DNA of 64,000 bases from Papilionanthe hookeriana x Papilionanthe teres (Eukaryota; Streptophyta; Magnoliopsida; Asparagales; Orchidaceae). The notes beneath the pieces are model-generated. The model was not told where the DNA came from and did not search any database. It was given only the letters and a program-made list of their open reading frames with translations. The stretch spans positions 50,928,540-50,992,539 of the forward strand of contig CM040432.1 of NCBI GenBank assembly GCA_022702705.1, read 5' to 3'. Positions 1-12,543 of this stretch are shown one piece after another. The stretch's first letter is position 1; the number at the start of each line of letters is the position of its first letter. The translations under genes were made by a program, and so were the position numbers.

Positions 1-119
1 TCTTTATGTCTTAGGTGATGTTATTTTTAATTCAACTTAATTTAACTTAATTTTAGTTTAATTTGGTTTAGTTTTAATTTAAATTTATTTAATTTAGTCT
101 AATTTTAATTTTAACTTGA

Positions 120-470
120 TTTTATTTTTTATTTTAATTTAATTTAATTTAATTTAATTTAATTTAATTTAATGTGATTTAGTTTAATTTAATTTAATTT
201 AATTTAATTTAATATGATTTATTTAATTTAATTTAATTTAATTTAATTTAATATGATTTAATTTAATTTAATTTAATTTAACTTAATTTAATATGATTTA
301 ATTTAATTTAATTTAATTTAATTTAATTTAATATGATTTAATTTAATTTAATTTAATTTAATTTAATTTGATTTAATTTGATTTAATTTAATATGTTTTA
401 ATTTTAATTTTATTTAATTTAATTTAATTTAATTTTATTTAAATTTCAATTTAATTTTATTTTTAATTTT
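120..470. repeat. (TTTAA)n pentanucleotide-rich block
   Basis: Long runs of the 5-bp unit TTTAA are interrupted by short variants such as ATATGATTTA. The same block lies at the equivalent position of L3 (about 31230-31560), so it is part of the LTR and not a later insertion. Confidence 0.85.
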
Positions 471-3163
471 AATTTAATATTTTATTTTTTTATGTTTTAA
501 AGATGATTTAATTTTAATTGTTAAAGTATTAATTTAATTGAAATTTTAAAAGGATTTAATTTAAATAATTTAACTTTGATTTAATTTAATGATTAAGTCT
601 TTTAGCATTTTAAATTTTAAATTTGGATTATCATTTTAATTAGGAATTAAATATTATTGAGGTGATTAATTTAGGGATTCTTAAATTAAAGAACAAATCT
701 CTTCCTAATAATATCCCTATTTTACTAATTCCAATTTTTTTCATTATTCTTCCAAATTTAATTAATTACTTAATTAAGGTTTATCTTAATTATTTCCAAA
801 TTGTTTAGTCGGTTTCTACCCTTTAATTATTTAAATTTCAATCATCCAAATCAGATTAGGATCAAATATTTTACTCTTTCATTTTATTAAGCCTAAAGTT
901 TTAATTAAGGGTTAAAATTTTAATTACCATTTTGCCCTTCAAGCTTAATAATTTCATAACTCACTAAATTGAGCTCAAATGAATTTGAAATTTTTATGTG
1001 ACTTCACTCATATGTCAATAAAGACATTAGATGAGAAAATGTGATTTTTCTGTATTTAATTTATTTATGTAATTATTTTTTGTAGAAAATAGGGATTTTC
1101 AAGGAAAATTCAATAACATGACCAAGGGAAAGTTTCTATCCTTAAGAAAATTATGGGACATTCCTAATGACTAGAGAACCACTTGAACCAATTTTGGTGA
1201 TTTTTTGAATTATACTCTTTTTATTATTATTATTTTGAGTTTTGGAGTGTTAATTAATTTAAAAATAAAATAAAGGTTGAAAAATGAATTTTATAATTTT
1301 CAAAAATCTGTCTGATATCAAGGAAATCAAAGAACCAATTTTTAATATTTTCTGATTTTTCTTTGATTTATTATAATTATTTTAGTGGAAATGCTAGAAA
1401 ATACATTTTTTTAAAATTTTAAAATTGCCCTAGGGCTTTAAAATTTAATATCTCATCATAGAGACCTAAGAAAAATATGGGATTTGTTCCTAAGTGATTA
1501 AAATTCAAAATGTGACATTTTGGTGAATTTTATTATTTTTGTGATTTTTATTATTTTTTAATTATTAAAAATATTAAAATAATGCAAAAAATCAACTTTT
1601 TTAGAAAATTGCATTTTTAATTTTTTTAAATTCCCCTAATATCAGAGAGGCTCCAAAACCAATTTGGTAAATTTTTGAAAAGTATTTTGAAAGTAATGAA
1701 TTTTTTAAGTTTAACTTTGGCTAAATGGCTTAATCAACCCATTTGATAGGGCTAACCAAGTCCAATTGACTTAAAACTTTTATGGTGGGTTCCTCTGATC
1801 CTAAAGGTCAGTGGAGAATTGATTTCAAGTCAATTTGATGTATGATTAGCTCTAATTAATTAAAGCTCCATTTTGGGTGTTTAAGCCAATTAGGGTTACT
1901 ACAAGTGAATTAACTCAAAACCTATTTTTCCTAGTGGTCCTCTCGGTCATAATAAACATCACCAAATTTTCCTAAAATTTATTTCACAATATGCTAATTA
2001 TTAGAATTAAAATACTCAGAATAGTAACCTAGAATTGAAAAATCAATAACTCTTCATAGGGATGGCCTTTGACTTTGGAAAATTCAGGGAATGTTCCCAA
2101 ATTTAGAGGCTTCAAAAGCCCTATGGTCTCATGCCATGGTGAATTGTATACATGCATGGAGAATTGAAAATGTGCAGAGAGTAAATAAATTATTAAAAAT
2201 CAAATACTCAATGAAATTAAATGATTTCTTTTCCACATTATTCTCCTCCATTCACTGAGCAAGAGGGTATTTTTATTTTATTTTTCTGATTTTCCTACAC
2301 AAAGTTATGTATTTTTGAAGTTTAAGGAATTAAATAACTAGGAAAATAACCTAATTTCCTACTTATCCACGCGGCGCCAGCTCAACCTAGGCATCTCCGA
2401 AGCTCCACGTGTCGTCTTCTGATTCGGCGCCGCCATCCGACTCAGCGCTCCAGAGCCCCGCGGTTCATGTTCCATTGCTCTGTCCGGCGCGATCCCGGCC
2501 GTCCGCTCAATACACGCGCAATCCGACGGCTCCTGGTCATCGTCTACGACTGGTGTGAACCCGTGACCGTCAACCTTCTAACCCTAATTTCTCACTCGAT
2601 TCTCAACGAATTTTTGTGTTCTTATGCTCTATGGATTCGTCTTGAAGAGACGAACACATCCATATGGTAAACATGTATTTAAATTTACTCAAATTAAATA
2701 GAGAATCTCTGTAAGCTCGGGAAGAAGAGTGAGTCCATACCTGTGCTCAGAGAAGCGAAGCTTTGATCTGAGAGTTGTGTCACCTTCGATTGGGTCCAAG
2801 CAAGCTCCGGATGAAGTCCCTCGGCTCCAGTGAATCGTCCGGGTAAGATTTCGACCAAGCCCGATCACAAAGCTTGGAGGTCGGAAGCAATGGCTAGCCC
2901 GGTGAGGGGGCTTTTGCTGGTAAACTTCTTCCTTGGTCCGGTGAAGTTGTAGGACCAATCAATTTGGGGATTGGTCCACCGTGAAGAAGTGTCCCGGTTT
3001 TTATGCTCGAAATTTGAACTCAAAATCGAGCTCACCGGAGGGAATCGGGGCCGGAATCCAGGTGGGGATCAAATGCTCTATGTGTGGAGAGTGGTCCGGA
3101 ATGATTTTGGCGAGTTTCCTTAAGGTTGGTTCAGCATCTCTTCCATGGCCGAGAGAGGTGGTG

Positions 3164-3171
3164 TTTAAATA
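3164..3171 (-). promoter_or_regulatory. TATA-like motif of L1 LTR
   Basis: The plus strand reads TTTAAATA, so the minus strand reads TATTTAAA. It lies next to a CCATGGCC block. The same arrangement occurs in L3 (34235-34242), and the stronger TATAAAAG is at the equivalent place in L2 (20137-20144) and L4 (56393-56400). Conservation of position in four copies supports a core promoter, but the start site is inferred. Confidence 0.5.
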
Positions 3172-5509
3172 GGAGAGGCTTCGAGGGCCTCCCGAGGGGA
3201 GTTAGGGACTGGGATCAGCTGCTCTTGGCAAGGGAAGAACAGCTGCAATGGCCACTGGGCATGGGGCAACTCAGCATGGTGGAAGTTCAATGCTTGGCTC
3301 CTTCCCATGTCTCAGCCATGGTGTTTTCCGGCGATCCAGGCGGCTGGCCGGCAGGCATGGGTCACCCTCAGGTCCAGGTGGGTCAGGGCTGGGGTTTAGT
3401 GTGGGCAATTGGGCTTTGCCATGTGTCAAAAGATTGGATTAAAATGGCATGGGGGAAGGCCAATTTTGGCTTGATTTGGTCAAGTCCACCTTTTGGGCTT
3501 GGTTCACCCTTCAAGGAGGCTTTGGGTGTTGTGGGAGTCAAAGGAATCAGCTGGTTTGGCATGGAGAAGTCCTTATCCAAATATATTTGGATTAAATTTG
3601 GGTTAAGGGGAATCATGGTTAAGGCTAATGACTTTAGGTGATTAAGGAAAGAGTCTCCTTCTTTTGCCCAAAATGGCATGGTGACATGTAAAGAGGCTCT
3701 CATGGCTTCCATGTCGCTCATGCATGGCTTCATGGCTCATCTTTGGCTTGGGAAAAGTTAAGTCAATTTCATGAAAAAGGGTTTTGTGAATTTTGTCATT
3801 TTGATGGGAATTGGCATATGGCTTGATTTGGATTTATTTTATCATGGATTTAGAACTTAGAAGATGGTTTTATCAAATGGATGATGATAGAGGATTGTCA
3901 TGTGGGCTTTGGGCCTTTTGAAATTATTTTTGATGAGCTTTTAGAAAGCTAAGGGGATGGGCCTTTAGGTTTAAGAATAAATTCATGGATGGGAATTTTG
4001 TAGAAGTTTGGGCCAAATAATTGTTGGGTTTGGTTTAGGGATATGTCATGAGTGATTTGAAATGAGTTTGGAGTGATTTGGGTTTGAATGGGGTTGGATT
4101 TGGGCCTCTTTGGTAAATGGGCCAATGTTGGTCAAATTGGGCTAACTTGGGCCAATGTTGGGCTAGGGTTGAAATTGATGTAAAATTAATGTTGGGAAAT
4201 GTTTATGGGGGTGTTTCAAAGAGGTTTTGACTTTGGTTGGGTTTTGATTTTGGGGTTTGGGCTTATTTGGGTTAGGTTTGGGTTTAGGTCAAAATTGGGT
4301 CTTTTAGCTTTGGGTTGAATTTGAGTGGGGTTTGGATCTAAATTTTGGGCAAATCATGTTATTGTTTTGTTTGTGGGGATGTTAGGGAAGGTTTAGAAAA
4401 GATTTGGGGTTAATTGGAGTTAAATTGGGTGAGCTTGGGCTAAGTTTGGGTCATGGGTCCAAATTGGGCTTTAAGGTCAAAAGTGAAATTGGATTCAAAT
4501 GCCAATGAAATTGGGCTTGGATTTGGTCTAGATTGGTGTTGGGGATGTTGAATTGAAGTTTAGAATTGAATTGGACCAGAATTTGGGTCAATTGGGTAGG
4601 TTTGGTTTGACATTGGGTTCACTTTGGGTTAAAAGGAGTCAAATTGGAGATTTTGACAAAAGTGGGGTAAATTGACAAACTTGGCCCATGGTGTAGTTGG
4701 ACAAAATGAAATTGGGAATATTTGGGATTTTCTGGAATTTTCTGGGAATTTTCTGAATTTTTGGATTTTTTGGTTAAGAGGGGCATTTTGGGTATTTGGA
4801 GGGTATTGGGAGGTATTTTGGGAATTTTTGGAATTTTTGGCTATGAATGATCAATTTGAGTGATGTGGGAATGTTTGGGATTGGTTTTGAGGAATCTGGG
4901 TGATTTTGGAGAATTTTGAAAAATTTGGGTAATTTCAAGGGTTTTGGGTAGGGTTAGACGGGGGTGTAGGGTCCCGGGGTCAAAAATTAAAAATTTGGAA
5001 AATTGAAGATTGGGTAAATGTAAGTGGAATGAAATCATTTTGGTCGAGCCATGAAGCCATGTTAAGCCTATATGAGCCATGAGAGGACTCATTTGAGGCA
5101 TTCACTATGTCGTTCCTAACCCTCTTAGCCAAGGGCTTAGGGTTAAGGACCATCCATGTGAACCACCTTCATGAGTCAGGAGGTCAAGTTGGGTATAGGT
5201 GTGGTTTTAGGAGGTGTGTGAAAGTGTAGTGTATAAGTGTAGTGTGAGTGTAAGTCATCCCTTTCACCGGCACTCGGGCCACCTGTAGGCGCTCTAAGGC
5301 CAAAGAGTCCTATAGGAACTCATCCTTTAAACTTCCACATTTGATTTCAACCCTCTAGGTGATTAGGGGTCTACAATCAAGTCTGTGGAGTTTGCAGGGA
5401 GTTAAGAGGTGGTTTGAATTTTTAAGTGGTGGGTCCCAATTCTAATCCTCTATGACAGTCAAAGGAAAAGCCTAAGGTTAGATCCTAAGTACTAAAGAGA
5501 AGAAGAGAA

Positions 5510-5530
5510 GACCTCATCAAAAATGAGGTC
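5510..5530. repeat. Terminal inverted hairpin of L1 LTR
   Basis: GACCTCAT (5510-5517) and ATGAGGTC (5523-5530) form a perfect 8-bp stem with a 5-nt loop, four bases from the LTR end at 5534. It is identical to the L3 hairpin at 36586-36606. Confidence 0.75.
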
Positions 5531-5534
5531 AACA

Positions 5535-6844
5535 GACTTCTCTCTAATCTTACTGTTCTTCTAATACATTCTCACTTGCGCCTCCTAGAAATTTTCCAAG
5601 TTATAAAATTGAAGCTTTATCTGCAAATCCAGATGATAAAATAGATAAGACATATTGCTAATTTTGGTCTGAATATTTGTAATATCCTCCTCAATCTTTT
5701 TTATCCTTTCCACAATACCTTTAATGCTAACAACAAGAAATCAGTTGTAATAGGTCTGGCAGTCTTTGTTGATGAATTAATTTTGATCATAAACTCTATT
5801 TTTCTTGCTTTCCATACTCCTTGAAGCTATAATATCAAAGAAAAGTAGAATTTTGCACTCTTCTCTCCTCCAAAATACTCTCCAACGTAAAGGAAATGAA
5901 GTTATAAGTTTCTCAAGAAGGTTTAGGGTGGTTTTAAAGGGAAGAAGTGGGTTCAAACTGCTAACAGGCAGTTTAATGCAGTTTTTTGGACTGTAGAGCC
6001 TAGGTATTAGATTTTGTCTCTTAGGTGTTGGGCTTCCTGTACTCTGGTGCATAGGGGCCATGTTTTGGCTCAAGGTGCTAGTGCACAAATAAGCATCGCC
6101 TCACCACAGGTTCAGTTAATACGACCCAACCTTATCTCATTGATTAAATTAGTGTATATCACCTCCTCTTATCAAGTAGAACACATAAAGACTTAATACG
6201 ATTAACAAAGCAACAAAAATCCATCCACATAGATTACCATGGGTTGCCTCTCATGAAGCGCTTAGTTTAACATTGTCAGCCTGACGTATCCAATGTGTAG
6301 CCTGGTTGACCCAACATTAGTACTTCATCAAATATAGGCTTGTTTCCACATATGTAAGGTTTCAATCTGTGTCCATTGACTTAAAATATTCTTTTTGTTT
6401 TTAAATCATTAATATTCCCAACACCATAAGGATAGGCTTTTATCACAATAATTTGCCCCGACCACCAAGACTTAAGTTTTCTAAGAAATAGTTTCAATCT
6501 TGTATTGTATAGTAAAATCTCTTATCCAAGCTCAAATATTTTCTTAAAATCTTCTGATCATGCCAAATTTTCATCTTTTCATTATAAGTTTTGTATTCGC
6601 CTAAGTTTCATTTATGATTTCATGGAGCTCATTTAATTGCAATAATTGTTTATCGCCACCATCTTTTAAATTATAATTAAATTCCTTTACAATCTAATAA
6701 CCTTTATGCTCCATTTCAACTGGCAAGTGACAAGTCTTTCCAAAAATGAGCCTATATGAAATCATTTCTATATGAGTTTTGTAAGCAGTCCTGTAAGTCC
6801 GTAATGCATTATCAAGTCTAGCTGAACAATTTTTTCTATTAGGA
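5535..6844 (-). pseudogene. Athila fragment C: integrase C-terminus and post-integrase region
   Basis: This matches element A at 28340-29113 followed directly by 36611-37140, without the L3 insertion. On the minus strand, about 6844-6300 encodes the C-terminal part of an Athila-like integrase, including the stretch that reads SWWSGQIIVIK in copy A. About 5760-5535 is the short ORF region downstream of pol. The reading is broken by stops. It is cut at 5534 by L1 and at about 6844 by L2. GGTTG at 6304-6308 is the unoccupied counterpart of the L3 target site, which makes this fragment useful for dating and proving the L3 insertion. Confidence 0.8.
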
Positions 6845-8079
6845 CCAAACATTAGCCTAGCTTTATCCCAAGTTAGCCCAAGTTGCCCGATTTTGACTAT
6901 AGACTTAAAATGCCCAAATTAAGTCCAATTGAACTCCAAATCACCCCAAATTTGTTATAAAATATTCATGACACATTTCTATACCAAAAACAACATTTAT
7001 TTGACCTGACCAAAATCTCACCCAAATCCCTTTGAACCCAAAATCCCCAATTTTGACCTAAAAGCCCAATTTCTCTAAATTGAACCTTATGGTCAATCAT
7101 TTCCCCAAATTTCACTTCCTAATCAAAATTCAACATGTCTAAACCCAATTTCAACTAAACCCAATTCAATTTGATCATCCCAAGATTAATTACAAAAATT
7201 CAAAATCATTTCATGCATATTAAAAGCCATACCCATATGCATTATTAAAAGCCCACTTCATTAACTTTAAAAGTCCAAAATTGAGCCCATATGTCATAAT
7301 TCCATCTTCTTATCATTCCATGGCATTTTAATCATCTCATCATGACATCATTCCAACTTTTTACATGCATATATGGCACTTTCCCAAAATAAGGCACCAT
7401 GACATGATTTTTCAAAATTCATGAAAATCTCAATTTCCTTTTACATGAAACATTTTCATAGGCTCATACACATTATAGCATGGCATCTGAACCCTCTCAT
7501 GACCATCCAAAGGTCAATTTTTCTAAGAATGGCAAGGGGAGTTGACCACTTCCTCTTTTCCTTCACTTGGAATTATCCTCATTCATGAAACATTAAACCA
7601 CTAGACCTCACCTAAACTAAGTTGAGGACCTAAGGAGTTGCTCTAACAATATTGGGACCAAGCTTAGCCATTGGACCAGGGGGTTAAACCCAAGCTAACC
7701 AACTTACCCAAAGTTCCAAATCTACATTGGATTTTCAACTCCCTCTTCCATTATTTTATTCTCCCTCGCAAATATGACATTTTTTTCTCTTTTTACTCAC
7801 TCATTCTCATTCATCATCTCCCTCATATTTCTCCACCTCCATAACCTCCACTTAGCAAAAAAAAAAAAAGAAGAAAGTTTTCAACTTCTTCTTCACTATA
7901 TCTCACACACATCTCAAAAAAAAAGACCTCCTCATTTTCTTAACAAAAGCCAACTTCCACCATCCTAGCCGTGACAAGCTCTTCTCCGGCGAACCTCTCT
8001 CCCTCCGGTGAAGTTTCGGTCAGGTGAGCCCCTCTCCCTCACTATTATTTCTGTTTTATTTTTGATATCTTAAAGATTT

Positions 8080-8370
8080 ACATGCATACCACTCAATTTT
8101 TTTGTGTTTGCGTATCCAATATCAAAACAAAATATAGAGAGAAGAAATTTACATGCATACCATTCAATTCTTTTGTATTTGCATGTCTAGTAAAACAAAA
8201 AAAAAAGAAATGGAAATTACATGCATACCAATTTTTTTTAACTATTCTCACCAAAACAAAGAAAAAAAAATGGAGTTTTTCATGTATACCACTCAATCCT
8301 TTTGTATTTACGTAACTAATTTAAACAAAAAAGAATTTACATGAATGCCACTTTTTTTTATTTACGTGTG
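8080..8370. repeat. Five-copy minisatellite, 59-71 bp period
   Basis: Units begin with ACATGCATACCACT or close variants at 8080, 8151, 8219, 8280 and 8339. Each is followed by a T-rich stretch with TTTGTATTT and then an A-rich stretch. Several short overlapping ORFs on both strands here are only the repeat being read in different frames. Confidence 0.8.
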
Positions 8371-10980
8371 TTACACTTGATTTAAATGCATCATCACCAT
8401 ATGGATGTATTCTTCTAAGTTAGATGAGCATTTTAAAAAAAACCACACTCAATTTCGTTAAAAATCGAGTGAGATATTAAAGTTTGAAGATGGACTGCCC
8501 TAGTCGAGTCGGAAAAAAAACTTGTCCATGAACGTGCCGTCACAGGAACCGCACCGGCCAATGGGAGCTCGACTCATGGCGACGGGTACGAGGATGACTA
8601 GGATTGAGCAGGAAATGGGATTTTTTGATTTATTTTTGACACCAAACTTTAAAAAATCATAACTTTTCATAGAAAAATCTAAAAAATAAAATAAAAATAT
8701 TCTTTTGCTCAATGAACAGAGGAGAATAATGTGGAAGTAATTTCATGTTTATTTGAGGCATGTGTGATTTTTAATTAATTAAATGGTGTTTTCAATCTTT
8801 TAATTCTCTATACATTTATACATTTCACCGTGACTTTAATTTTTGACATGTTCTCTCTGTCATAAGGGATTTTCCCTGATTTTTCTAAAGTCAGGAGATA
8901 TCTCTATGAAGAGATCTCTATTTTTCAAGTTTAAGACCATTTTCTTGATTAATTAATCATGATAATTAACATGTTTTTTAGAAAAATCTAGAAAAATTAG
9001 GGTAGGTTTCTTATGACTAGAGGGCTCTATGAAAATTATATCTTGATTTAATTCACTGAAAATAACCCTAATTTGATCAAAAATTTAAAATTAAACTTAA
9101 ATTAATTTGGAGCCACCATATATCAAATGACATGAAATTAATTCTCCACTGTGTTTTAGGATTAGGAGGACCCTACATAAAAAATTCAAAGCAATTGGAG
9201 TTGATTTAACCCACTAAATGAATTACTTAAGTAACATGACCATATTTGAAATTGAAAAATTCATAAAACTCAAAATATAACTAAAAAATTCACCAAATTA
9301 ATTTTGGGATTTCTTTGTGATCAGAGGTGTCCAGGAGAAATAAAAATGGATTTTTCATAAAAATTTCATTTTTAATTAATTTTTAAATATTTAATAATTA
9401 AAAAATTATAAAAATAATAAAAATATTAAAGTTCACCAAAATGTCACATTTGGCCTCCTAATCACTTAGGAACCAACAAAACATTTTTCCTAAGCCTCTA
9501 AGTAAAGATATTAAATTTTAAAGGCTTAAGGTGATCTTTAATATTTAAAAATGAATTTTTCTTGCCTTTCACTAAAATAATTCTAACAATTCAAAGAAAA
9601 ATCAGAAAAATACAAAGTTTAATTCTTTGGGTTCCTTGACCTCAGAGTGATTTATGAAAATATAAAACCTATTTTTTCCCCTTCAATTTTATTTTATAAT
9701 TAATTAATACTCCAAAACTTAAAATAATTCTAATAAACAAATTTAAATTCAAAAAATAACCAAAATAAGTCTAAGTGGTCCTCCAGTCAGTAGTAACCTC
9801 CCATAATTTTCTTAGGGACAGAAATTTCACCTTGGTCATGTTGTTGAATTTTCATTGAAAATCCCTATTTTCTATTAAAGTATTTATATAGATTAAATTA
9901 AAAAATACAAAAATAATATTTTCTCCTCTGATGTCTTAATTAACATATGAGTGAGGTGACATAAAAATTTCAAATTCATTTGAGTTTAATTTAGTGAATT
10001 ATGAGGTAAACAAGCTTAAGAGGGCATAAGAGTAATTAAGGAACCTTAGCCTTAACTAATATTTAGGCTTAACCAAAGGGGAAGAGAAAATGTTTGATCT
10101 TAATCTTCCTCTAGGATGATCGAAAAATAGGGTATTAAGGGATAGAAACCCATTAATAACCTTTAATATTAAAGAAGAAATCTCAAATAATTAAATCATT
10201 AAGCTTTTGAAGTTAATTAAAGCATAGTTGTTAAGGTTAGGGGGTTTGATATAGGAAGACCCTAATTCTCTAAATTGAATCCTTAACCAATAAATTGATC
10301 AAATACCATCTAACTTTTACTAATGAAACCATAAAATGATAATTAAAATTAATAATTAAAAAGAATAATTTTGAAATCTTATGATTAAATTAAAACAATT
10401 TAAAATATTAAAGTTAATCTGAAATATTATGATTAAATTAAAACAATTTAAAATATTAAAATTAATCTAAAATATTATAATTAAATTTAAACAATTTAAA
10501 ACATTAAAATTTATTTAATTGAAATAAAATAATTTAAACACTTTTTTCAAATTAAAATAATTTAAAATATTTAAAAATCAACTAAAACTTTATAACTAAA
10601 TTGAATCATTTTAAATTACTAATTTTACTTCAATTAAGAATGGTTAAGTTCCTTAATTGACTAATTTGCCCCTAAAAGCTTTCGTCTTTATAATTCTTAA
10701 AGGAAGCCTTAGATGAAGTATCACCTTACTCATGGGATAATCAAACATCCAAGTTCGATGAGCAAGAACCAAAACTCAATGAAACCACATATGATCAATT
10801 CATCCACATAATGAAATTCATTTGGACTCAAAATGATCCCGGAAGCATTGAAAAGATGTTCAAGACCCGTCCTAAGCACTTTCTCAATCCAATGGGATGT
10901 TTTAGAAGAACAACTGAACTTCATTGTTCTTTGATTCAAAAAATCATCCCCAACACACCTTAAGAATTCATTGGTGATAA

Positions 10981-11052
10981 GATTAGGATTTGGTAGGCAA
11001 CCAAAACATCAACCTAGCTAACATAACAATAGGATTAGGATTTGGTAGGCAA
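10981..11052. repeat. 20-bp direct repeat at 52-bp spacing
   Basis: GATTAGGATTTGGTAGGCAA occurs at 10981-11000 and again, unchanged, at 11033-11052. L3 does not show this duplication, so it arose in the L2 lineage. Confidence 0.7.
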
Positions 11053-12543
11053 ATATAACCTTTCCTTAGCTTTACCTAGGTGTTTCTTTCAAATATTTAA
11101 ATGCTCTAACATGCGTTTTAAGTGCAGTTGGAAATGACAGGAAGATCCTTCAGGTACACATTTAAGTTTATTCCAATTTACATTCTGCAATTTATTAAAT
11201 ACTTTGCTTTCCTGTAATTTATAAACCTATGAGAATGATTGAACTTAGCATGTTTAAACAACTCAAAATTTAATCACCAACCAAATAAAACTTGCAGCTT
11301 CAACTAAATTAAAACATCTCATTGGATGACCGAGAAACCCTCGGATGAGGTAACCTACGTGTTGCTAATGAGATTTCCCACGGCCTGGATGAAAGTACGG
11401 AATCCATTAAGTTGGATTTAGTAAATTCATCAGGACTAAGAGAATCTGATGAAAATGGTGATACTGGAATGAGAGAACCGTGGGATCCTAACCGGTGTCA
11501 CCATAATCAAATTAAACATTTATTTTAAATATGACACTAAGTCACCTCAATTTTCAGCTTTCTATAACATGATACTTCTCTCATCCCCTTATTTGTCACC
11601 TCTTTAAACTAAACTCGCTACAACGAGGATCTCGGAGCAAGTGCGGTGGGCAGCATGGCCATCTTCAACAGCAAAACAAATCTTCGTCAGCTTAACTTTC
11701 CTTTGAAATAAACAACCAAGCCATAGGATTTCGAGGTAGTTTGCCTAGCGCAACATAAATCCTCACTTCACCCATTAGGTATTTGCATAATCATATTATG
11801 CAATTTAAGCCCTAACCCATTTTGGACTCCGAGGTTGTCTTTCGTTATGGTCTAAACCCTCATAAATTCCAGACTACTTGTATGGTTATATCATACAAGT
11901 GTAAGTTCTAATTAATTAAAATTTGCAAGATTATAACCATTAATAATTCTCTCGAATTGAAGCCAAACCATAGGATAGTTGGGAGATCATCGAAGCTCAC
12001 TTCAGATCTATGATCCCCCATACTCCTAATCCTTTGGATTCCCAAAAGAACTGTTCCAAATTTGATCCATTCCCTTTTGAACTCCCAATATCCAATCGTT
12101 TGAATACTAAACTTTGCAATTCTTGAAAGCGAAACCACTGATCTTTATCGAGAGTTTTCTTAAGTGACTTCAGTAATTTAGGATGTAATTAACTATATGG
12201 GCTTGCCTCTATAGGGAATCTTAGAAGCCATATAATATAAAACCTATCTAATCTTTTATATTAGATAGGGGAACTTGTTGGTCAACATAAAAATGGTTTG
12301 TAAACCAAACGGATGTCATAAATCTACTTGTTTATTTAATCGAGCCCCATTATTAAGCAATGTGTCTATTCCTTGGGATAGATGCACAGCTTATGGTGTG
12401 GTGCTCAATTATTTAAACTATTAAATATATGAGATCGATTTTGTCTCGTATTTTAAAAAATCAAAACATTAATTTCCAAATTATTTAAAACTATATATAT
12501 ATAAACACTTTAATTAAATCTGAATCAAAAAAATAGATCGACA

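Larger units (their letters stand above)
1..5534 (-). mobile_element. L1: long LTR of a Tat/Ogre-type gypsy element (type a), left end outside the window
   Basis: This stretch matches L3 (31207-36610) along its whole length, in the same order and with only small differences. It ends in GAGGTCAACA, identical to the L3 end, and then passes abruptly into Athila-like DNA at 5535. The minus strand is taken as the transcribed strand because the TATA-like motif reads on it and because the coding copy L2 carries the same sequence in the opposite orientation. It contains no retrotransposon protein. Open frames here (for example 2467-2670 and 3126-3641) have no recognisable domain and are not called. 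Whether L1 is a solo LTR or part of a complete element cannot be told because the other end is outside the window. Confidence 0.85.
6845..12543 (+). mobile_element. L2 left LTR (type a), truncated at its 5' end
   Basis: The plus strand here is the reverse complement of L3 from about 35255 down to about 29200, with the same landmarks in the same order: GGGCC-rich U3 (6850-7700), CAATGAACAGAGGAGAATAATG at 8709-8730, an AT-rich middle (9000-10700) and the ACCAAACGGATGTCAT block near 12300. About 1.35 kb of LTR start is missing relative to L3. It ends near CGACA at 12539-12543, immediately before gag; the expected primer-binding site and leader are absent. The 7700-8500 segment diverges from L3 and carries a minisatellite. 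Open frames within this LTR show no known domain. Confidence 0.75.

Noticed and set aside
2467..2670. A 67-codon ORF conserved with 33542-33745 (L1 and L3)
   Set aside because: L1 and L3 are close copies, so similarity is expected. The equivalent part of L4 (about 55690-55890) has stops and no similar peptide, and the frame is antisense to LTR transcription.
3126..3641. A 171-codon ORF and overlapping ORFs on both strands in L1, with partners at 34118-34498 in L3
   Set aside because: The peptides are Gly/Trp-rich products of GGGCTTGG-type low-complexity DNA. Start, length and frame differ between L1 and L3, and no domain is seen.
8082..8344. Three overlapping ORFs, two on plus and one on minus
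   Set aside because: They are readings of the minisatellite at 8080-8370.
10730..10939. A 69-codon ORF on the minus strand in the L2 left LTR, whose reading (IEKVLR..., ILSPNEFHYVD...II) is also open in L3 (about 30890-31030) and L4 (about 51020-51120), antisense to the element
   Set aside because: Between L2 and L4 I counted changes at codon positions one, two and three as about 4, 7 and 5 over 33 codons. Without an excess at third positions there is no sign of protein selection; the shared frame follows from shared LTR descent.
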